From positions 62,001-126,000 of the forward strand of contig JAVKFY010000008.1 in NCBI GenBank assembly GCA_040223615.1: 64,000 bases of DNA, in the 5' to 3' direction. The position numbers were made by a program, and so were the translations under genes. Below are positions 58,754 to 64,000 of the stretch, one piece after another. Position 1 is the stretch's first letter. The number at the start of each line of letters is the position of its first letter. A model generated the notes under the pieces. The model was not told the DNA's origin, did not search any database, and worked only from the letters and a program-made list of their open reading frames with translations. The DNA is from JAVKFY01 sp040223615. GTDB lineage: Bacteria > Pseudomonadota > Alphaproteobacteria > GCA-2731375.

Positions 58754-60666
58754 TACTGGCCGGTCGGTTGCTCGAACAGGCTGTTCAGCGCGGCCTGGTT
58801 GACCGTGACTTCGTAGGTATTGGCCAGCTTGGTCTGGAACTGGTTGCGGATGTCGTCGGCGATCGACTGGCCGACGAGCTGGGCAATGCGCGCCATGTCC
58901 TCGCCGGCGCTGGTCAGGCTGGCATCCCGGACCGACTCCAGCTTAGCGATGACCCGGCCGGTTCCGGCGGCGTTCGCGCCGACGATCACGGCGCCCGGCG
59001 TGGCAGCGAACAGCGCCTTGATGGCGTCCTCGCCAAAGCCGGCCTCGGCGGCGAAATCGGTGCGCAGCAGCGGCTCGGTGGTGGTCAGCGTGCCGCCGAC
59101 ATCCTCCTTCAACGCCTCGAGGCCGGTGCCGCCGCGCGCCTTCTCGGCCAGCTCGGCGATCTTCGCCTCGGCCGCCTGGGCGCGCTGGTCGTTGGTCCAG
59201 TCGGCGACGACGGTCTCGCGGACCTCGTCGAGCGGACGGATCGCCGGCTCGGTGATGCCGTCGACGCGAACCAGGAAGTAGTCGTTCTCGTCCGATTCCA
59301 GCAACCTGGGTTCGTCGCCGGGTTGCTCCTCGAACGCCGCCGCCAGGAACCGCTGGCCGGAGGGCAGGTCGGGCACCGCGTTGCCGGCGCGGTCGGCGCC
59401 GCGCTGGTCGATCGACGGCACCCGGGTCAGCGTGAGGTTGAATTCCGCGACGACCTCCTCGACCGACGCGCCGCCGGCGAAGGCGTCCTCGATACGGTTG
59501 GCGAAGCCGTACATCAGCTCCGCGGCCTTCTCCAGGCCGAGCTGGCGCGAGACGTCCTCGCGGACCTCCTCGAAGCTCCTGGTGCTGGCCTGCGCGACCA
59601 CGTCGGCGACGCGGAACAGGTGCCAGCCGAGGTCGCTTTCGACCGGCGCCGAGACTCCGCCTTCATCCAGCGCAAAGATCGCGTCCACCGCCGCCTGCGG
59701 CAGGGGCAGGCTGGTCGGCGTCACCACGCCCAGCTTGGTGGCCTCCGCGTCGGTGCCGGTGAATTGCTGGGCGGCGGCGTAGAAATCGGTGCCGCCGGCA
59801 ATGGCTTCGGCGACTTCCTTGGCCGCGGCCTCGCTGTCGAGCAGGATCTGCTCGACCTCGCGGCGCGCCTCGATCGAATACTGGCCGATGGAATCCTCGT
59901 AGGCGGCGCGCAGTTCGTCCTCGCTGACGGCAACCTCATCGAGCAGGTCGGCCGGCTTCAGCGTGAAGTAGCTGACCGCGCGGTACTCCGGGGCCGTGTA
60001 GCGGGCGGCATGGTTCTGGTGGTAGGCCTTCAGCGTCTCCTCGTCGGGCGGCGCGACCTCGGCCAGCGCGGTGTCCGGCAGGGCCAGCACGGTGGCGACG
60101 CGGCGCTCCTGCTGGAAGCGATAGAACGCCTCGGTCAGCGCCTTGGGCGGGTGCACGCCGACGGTCAGGCCGTTCAGCAGTTGCGCGCGGGTCATGTCGC
60201 GCCGGGTCGCGTCCAGGTAGGCAGCCTCGGTGAAGCCGTTCTCGCGCATCAGGTTCTCGAAGCGGAAGCGGTCGAAGCGGCCGAACTCGTCCTTGAAGCC
60301 GGGATTGTTGAGCACCTCGGCCGACAAGGCATCGTCCGGGATCGTCATGTCGAGCTCGCGCGTCGCCTCGTCGAACAGGCCGCGGGCGATGAGCTGGCGC
60401 ACGGTGGTCTGTAGCAGGCCCATCTCGCGCGCCTGCTGGGTATCGAACTCGGGGCCGAACTGAAGCTGCAGTCGGCGCAGGTCGCGGTTGAAGGCGGCGG
60501 CGACCTCGTTGCCGCCGAAATCGCGCTCGCCGACGCTGATCACGCCGGTGGTCGACTGGGCACGGAAGATGTCGCCGATGCCCCAGACGGCGAAGCTCGC
60601 CACCAGGACCATCAGGAAGATACGCACCACCCAGGTGCCGGCGCTCGTGCGCAGCGCGTTCAGCAT
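58750..60666 (-). CDS. ppiD: Periplasmic peptidyl-prolyl isomerase/chaperone PpiD (SurA-N domain)
   Basis: A 638-aa PpiD-type protein with a single N-terminal membrane anchor (V-V-R-I-F-L-M-V-L-V-A-S-F-A-V-W-G-I). A SurA-like helical domain (residues 40-240) and a parvulin domain near 270-370 (E-V-E-Q-I-L, L-G-W-H-L-F-R-V) follow. It helps fold exported outer-membrane proteins, working next to SecYEG. ATG at 60666 has a GGAG site 6 nt away; 60678 is an alternative. It diverges from tpiA. Confidence 0.9.
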   Translation of the reverse strand: MLNALRTSAGTWVVRIFLMVLVASFAVWGIGDIFRAQSTTGVISVGERDFGGNEVAAAFNRDLRRLQLQFGPEFDTQQAREMGLLQTTVRQLIARGLFDEATRELDMTIPDDALSAEVLNNPGFKDEFGRFDRFRFENLMRENGFTEAAYLDATRRDMTRAQLLNGLTVGVHPPKALTEAFYRFQQERRVATVLALPDTALAEVAPPDEETLKAYHQNHAARYTAPEYRAVSYFTLKPADLLDEVAVSEDELRAAYEDSIGQYSIEARREVEQILLDSEAAAKEVAEAIAGGTDFYAAAQQFTGTDAEATKLGVVTPTSLPLPQAAVDAIFALDEGGVSAPVESDLGWHLFRVADVVAQASTRSFEEVREDVSRQLGLEKAAELMYGFANRIEDAFAGGASVEEVVAEFNLTLTRVPSIDQRGADRAGNAVPDLPSGQRFLAAAFEEQPGDEPRLLESDENDYFLVRVDGITEPAIRPLDEVRETVVADWTNDQRAQAAEAKIAELAEKARGGTGLEALKEDVGGTLTTTEPLLRTDFAAEAGFGEDAIKALFAATPGAVIVGANAAGTGRVIAKLESVRDASLTSAGEDMARIAQLVGQSIADDIRNQFQTKLANTYEVTVNQAALNSLFEQPTGQY

Positions 60667-60792
60667 GTCCGGCTCCATCGCAGTCGTTGACGGGCGCGCA
60701 CTATATGGGCGCGCCGGAGCCCGCCGCAAGGCGGCATCTGGCCCCGGTTCCGGCGATCTGCTACATCGGCGCGGTCCGACCGGGAGGTGCCA

Positions 60793-61554
60793 TTGGCCAA
60801 TACCATCACGCCGCTGATCGCCGGCAACTGGAAGATGAACGGCTTGATCAAGCCTGGGCTGGCGCAGATCGACGCGCTGACCAAGCTGACCGCGCGCAAG
60901 CGCGGCCTGAAGGCCGACATCCTGCTGTGCCTGCCGTTCACGATGTTGCCAGCGGCCTGCGCCCAGCTCAGACGCAACCGCGTCGCGGTCGGCGGCCAGG
61001 ACTGCCATGCGGCGCCGTCGGGCGCGCATACCGGCGATATCAGCGCGGAGATGCTGGCCGACGTCGGCTGCAAGTACGTGATCTGCGGCCACTCCGAACG
61101 CCGCGCCGACCACCACGAGACCGACAAGGCGGTACGCCGCAAGGCCGAGGCGGCGCATCGCGCCGGACTGACCGCGATCATCTGCGTCGGCGAGACCCTG
61201 GAACAGCGCGAGGCCGGCGAGGCGGAGCGCGTGGTCGGCGCCCAGCTCACCGGCTCGCTGCCACGCTCGTCGTCATCGACCGACACGGTGGTTGCCTACG
61301 AGCCGGTGTGGGCAATCGGCACCGGGATGACGCCGACCGCCGACGACGTTGCGGCGATGCACGACTACATCCGTGCCCGCCTGCGCCGCCGGCTGCATCA
61401 GGAGGGTGCCAAGGTCCGCATCCTCTACGGCGGCTCGGTGAAACCGGACAACGCGGCGGAACTGCTCAGCGTGGCGAACGTCAACGGAGCCCTGGTCGGC
61501 GGCGCCTCGCTCAAAGCCACCGACTTCTTCGGCATCATCGAGGCCGCTAGCTAG
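60793..61554 (+). CDS. tpiA: Triosephosphate isomerase TpiA
   Basis: A 253-aa TIM-barrel enzyme interconverting DHAP and glyceraldehyde 3-phosphate. The catalytic residues are Lys in G-N-W-K-M-N-G, His in C-G-H-S-E-R-R and Glu in A-Y-E-P-V-W-A-I-G-T-G. The phosphate loop is Y-G-G-S-V. TTG at 60793 lies 6 nt after GGAGG; a GTG at 60787 abuts that site, so TTG is favoured. It is the first gene of the tpiA-secG-pyrG-kdsA series. Confidence 0.95.
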   Translation: MANTITPLIAGNWKMNGLIKPGLAQIDALTKLTARKRGLKADILLCLPFTMLPAACAQLRRNRVAVGGQDCHAAPSGAHTGDISAEMLADVGCKYVICGHSERRADHHETDKAVRRKAEAAHRAGLTAIICVGETLEQREAGEAERVVGAQLTGSLPRSSSSTDTVVAYEPVWAIGTGMTPTADDVAAMHDYIRARLRRRLHQEGAKVRILYGGSVKPDNAAELLSVANVNGALVGGASLKATDFFGIIEAAS

Positions 61555-61555
61555 A

Positions 61556-61573
61556 CCAGGGCCCTAGCCCTGG
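61556..61573 (+). promoter_or_regulatory. Stem-loop after tpiA
   Basis: CCAGGGC, a CCTA loop, then GCCCTGG, immediately after the tpiA stop. It has no T-run. It is a possible partial terminator or processing site between tpiA and secG. Confidence 0.45.
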
Positions 61574-61630
61574 CCGGCGGCTTGGTGTATAGCGCCGGCA
61601 ATTCCTGAAACGGATCAGCAAAGCTCACGC

Positions 61631-61966
61631 ATGCACGAAGTCCTCCTGGTGATCCACCTGCTGCTGGCGGTGTCGATCGTGATCCTGGTGCTCCTGCAGC
61701 GCTCCGAAGGCGGGGCGCTCGGCATCGGCGGGTCCGGCGGCGCCGGTGGCGGGCTGATGACCGGCCGCTCGGCGGCCAACCTGCTGACGCGGACCACGGC
61801 GATCCTGGCCGCGTGCTTCATGCTGACGAGCATCGGGCTGACCATCCTGGCTAACCGGTCCAGCGATCGCGGCTCGATCCTCGACCAGCCGTTACCCGCG
61901 AACAGCTCAGCGCCGGCGAATCAGCTCCCGGCGCCGCGCGGTCCGCAGGTTCCGACCTCCGACTAG
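61631..61966 (+). CDS. secG: Protein translocase subunit SecG
   Basis: A 111-aa SecG with two membrane segments: V-L-L-V-I-H-L-L-L-A-V-S-I-V-I-L-V-L-L at the start and T-T-A-I-L-A-A-C-F-M-L-T-S-I centrally. Between them is the typical Q-R-S-E-G-G-A-L-G-I-G-G-S-G loop. The C-terminus is Pro/Ala-rich. It is part of SecYEG in the inner membrane, and its location next to ppiD is typical. Confidence 0.94.
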   Translation: MHEVLLVIHLLLAVSIVILVLLQRSEGGALGIGGSGGAGGGLMTGRSAANLLTRTTAILAACFMLTSIGLTILANRSSDRGSILDQPLPANSSAPANQLPAPRGPQVPTSD

Positions 61967-62057
61967 CCGCCGATGAACCGGCGGATTCCCGGCGCGCGCG
62001 ATGGCGGGCGACGATCCCGCTTTGGCCAGCGCCAGAGCATCGATACGATGTAGGTCC

Positions 62058-63686
62058 ATGACGCGGTTCATCTTCATCACCGGCGGCGTGGTTTCCTCCC
62101 TTGGGAAAGGACTGGCTTCGGCGGCGCTGGGCGCGCTGTTGCAGGCACGCGGCTATTCGGTCCGCCTGCGCAAGCTGGACCCCTATCTCAACGTCGACCC
62201 GGGGACCATGAGTCCGTACCAGCACGGCGAGGTCTACGTCACCGACGACGGCGCGGAGACCGACCTCGATCTGGGCCACTACGAGCGCTTCACCGGGGTC
62301 GCGGCGAAGAAGTCCGACAACATCACCTCGGGCCGGCTGTACCAGGAAATCCTGCAACGCGAGCGCCACGGCGACTATCTCGGCGCCACCGTGCAGGTGA
62401 TCCCGCACGTCACCGATGCGATCAAGCGCTTCGTGCTCAATGACACAGAGGGCACCGACTTCGTGCTGTGCGAGATCGGCGGCACCGTCGGCGACATCGA
62501 GGGCCTGCCGTTCCTGGAAGCGATCCGCCAGCTCGGCAACGAGATGCCGGACCGCACCATGTTCATCCACGTCACGCTGGTGCCCTACATCGCGGCGGCC
62601 GGCGAACTGAAGACCAAGCCGACGCAGCACTCGGTGAAGGAACTGCGCTCAATCGGCGTGCAGCCCGACATCCTGCTGTGCCGCGCCGACCGCGAGATCC
62701 CGGCCGACCAGCGCCGCAAGCTGGCGCTGTTCTGCAACGTGCGGCCGACCGGGGTGATCCAGGCGCTGGATGCCAGCTCGATCTACGAGGTGCCGCTGGC
62801 CTACCACGCGGAGGGGCTGGACGAGCAGGTGTTGCGCAATTTCGGGCTCGACGACGCGCCGGAGCCTGACCTGACCCGCTGGCGCAATATCGTCCACCGC
62901 ATCACCCAGCCGGAGGCCGGCGCGGTCAAGGTCGCCGTGGTCGGCAAGTACACCAACCTGCGCGACAGCTACAAATCGCTGGAGGAGGCGCTGGCGCACG
63001 GCGGCATCGCCAACAACGTGCGCGTCGACCTGGAATGGATCGACTCGGAGATCTTCGAGACCGAGGACGCGGTCCACTACCTGGAGGACGTGCACGGCAT
63101 CCTGGTGCCGGGCGGCTTCGGCGAGCGCGGCTCGGAGGGCAAGATCAACGCCGCCGGCTTCGCCCGCACGCGCGAGGTGCCGTATTTCGGTATCTGTTTC
63201 GGCATGCAGATGGCGGTGATCGAGGCGGCGCGCAGCCTGGCAGACATCCCCGGCGCGAACTCCACCGAGTTCGGGCCGTGCGACGATCCCGTGGTCGGGC
63301 TGCTGACCGAGTGGACGCGCGGCAACTCCATCGAGCTGCGCAACGCCGACGACGACCTGGGCGGCACCATGCGGGTCGGCGCCTACGACGCCAAGCTCGA
63401 CGCTGCCAGCAAGATCAGCGCGATCTACGGCGCCACCGAGATCAGCGAGCGCCACCGGCACCGCTACGAGGTCAATATCAACTACCAGGCCAAGCTGGAG
63501 GCGACGGGGCTGCGCTTCTCCGGCATGTCGCCGGACGGCGAGCTGCCGGAGACCGTCGAGCTGCCGGACCACCCCTGGTATATCGGCGTCCAGTTCCACC
63601 CGGAGTTGAAGTCGCGCCCGTTCGACCCGCACCCGTTGTTCGCCAGCTTCATCGAGGCGGTGGTGGAGCGCTCCAGGCTGGTCTGA
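62058..63686 (+). CDS. pyrG: CTP synthase PyrG
   Basis: A 542-aa CTP synthase. The synthetase domain starts T-R-F-I-F-I-T-G-G-V-V-S-S-L-G-K-G and has H-V-T-D-A-I-K-R. The class I glutaminase domain holds the Cys nucleophile in Y-F-G-I-C-F-G-M-Q, with the His-x-Glu pair at Q-F-H-P-E. It converts UTP to CTP with Gln. ATG at 62058 matches the conserved family N-terminus, and the longer frame upstream is not used. Confidence 0.96.
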   Translation: MTRFIFITGGVVSSLGKGLASAALGALLQARGYSVRLRKLDPYLNVDPGTMSPYQHGEVYVTDDGAETDLDLGHYERFTGVAAKKSDNITSGRLYQEILQRERHGDYLGATVQVIPHVTDAIKRFVLNDTEGTDFVLCEIGGTVGDIEGLPFLEAIRQLGNEMPDRTMFIHVTLVPYIAAAGELKTKPTQHSVKELRSIGVQPDILLCRADREIPADQRRKLALFCNVRPTGVIQALDASSIYEVPLAYHAEGLDEQVLRNFGLDDAPEPDLTRWRNIVHRITQPEAGAVKVAVVGKYTNLRDSYKSLEEALAHGGIANNVRVDLEWIDSEIFETEDAVHYLEDVHGILVPGGFGERGSEGKINAAGFARTREVPYFGICFGMQMAVIEAARSLADIPGANSTEFGPCDDPVVGLLTEWTRGNSIELRNADDDLGGTMRVGAYDAKLDAASKISAIYGATEISERHRHRYEVNINYQAKLEATGLRFSGMSPDGELPETVELPDHPWYIGVQFHPELKSRPFDPHPLFASFIEAVVERSRLV

Positions 63687-63693
63687 TGCATCT

Positions 63694-63777
63694 CGTCACC
63701 CCAGGCGAAGACCCGGGGCCCCTTGGTGTGCAGGAGACTGCCGGCGGCATGGACCGCGGCTCAAGGCCGGGCTGACG
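63694..63777. repeat. Palindromic intergenic element, diverged relative of 33862-33959
   Basis: It starts with the same CGTCACCCC end and closes with GCTGACG, a degenerate match to GGGGTGACG. ATGGACC lies in the middle, as in the first copy. It lies between pyrG and kdsA. Confidence 0.5.
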
Positions 63778-63820
63778 AGTTTGTTTTGACGGCTCGCGCC
63801 AAAAATAGGATGACGGCGCC

Positions 63821-64000
63821 ATGACCACAGCCCAGAAAACCGTCCGCGTCCGTGACATCGAGATCGCCAACGACAGGCCGCTGGCGATCATCGCCGGCCC
63901 GTGCGCGATGGAGACGCGCGAGCACGCGCTGATGGTCGCGCAGACCCTGGCCGAAGCCTGCGACAAGCTCGGCATCGGCTTCATCTACAAGACCAGTTTC
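63821..64000 (+). CDS. kdsA: KDO-8-phosphate synthase KdsA, 3' truncated by window edge
   Basis: The first 60 codons of 3-deoxy-D-manno-octulosonate 8-phosphate synthase, the first committed step of lipopolysaccharide inner-core sugar synthesis. The N-terminal pattern A-I-I-A-G-P-C-A-M-E-T and the F-I-Y-K-T-S-F end are diagnostic; the latter precedes the usual D-K-A-N-R beyond the edge. It follows pyrG by about 130 nt, as in many Proteobacteria. Confidence 0.93.
   Translation, partial: MTTAQKTVRVRDIEIANDRPLAIIAGPCAMETREHALMVAQTLAEACDKLGIGFIYKTSF

Overview
The window looks like chromosome of a G+C-rich alphaproteobacterium, probably Rhodospirillales-like. The G+C content is about two thirds by eye, which is not a computed value. 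The support is an NDUFS4-type complex I accessory gene, HspQ, a ChrR-type zinc anti-sigma protein, an Aap-type amino-acid ABC operon, a LexA with alphaproteobacterial SOS boxes (GTTC-N7-GTTC), and the blocks trpD-trpC-moaC-moeA-lexA and tpiA-secG-pyrG-kdsA. No insertion sequence, prophage, rRNA operon or CRISPR array was seen. Genes are packed tightly, with many 4-nt start/stop overlaps and several tail-to-tail overlaps.

Layout. 1-6.2 kb: hydantoinase/oxoprolinase A and B genes run into a three-subunit molybdenum hydroxylase (FAD, 2Fe-2S and Mo subunits). 6.2-12.4 kb: an LLM-type flavin oxidoreductase gene, then a complete urease operon ureE-F-AB-C-G-D with fused gamma/beta subunits and a divergent catalytic subunit. 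Together these suggest catabolism of cyclic amides or N-heterocycles ending in urea. 12.5-21 kb: two paralogous secreted HExxH proteins, tRNA-Pro and tRNA-Arg flanking the NDUFS4-like gene, a methyltransferase, a variant pdxJ, a MocR regulator lacking the PLP lysine, a serine/alanine-glyoxylate-type aminotransferase and an amidase. 21-32 kb: response regulator, argB, second amidase, GT87-like membrane protein, metC between two hotdog thioesterases, and the aapJQMP operon. 32-39.6 kb: tandem-GNAT protein, sseA, alaX, cysK, GST, NUDIX hydrolase, Na+/H+ antiporter, hspQ and a DUF4864 protein.

39.7-47.2 kb is the most striking region. Two converging operons are each preceded by a TGATCC-N18-TA promoter that matches what I recall of Rhodobacter RpoE (sigma-E, singlet-oxygen response) promoters. 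One operon carries chrR, a DUF6134-like protein, an SDR and an NTF2-like protein. The other carries an FAD amine-oxidase-like protein, DUF1365, a cyclopropane-fatty-acid-synthase-like methyltransferase and a GPH-type transporter. No rpoE gene lies in the window. The locus looks like a self-contained photo-oxidative-stress lipid-modification module.

47.2-51.3 kb: Sel1/TPR proteins, a DUF2336 membrane protein and a secreted caspase-like protein. 51.3-56 kb: lexA, moeA, moaC, trpC and trpD on the minus strand, with a possible trp leader peptide. 56.2-58.8 kb: a polysaccharide-deacetylase-like gene and a di-heme cytochrome gene stand where related genomes often carry trpE/trpG. 58.8-64 kb: ppiD, then tpiA, secG, pyrG and the start of kdsA.
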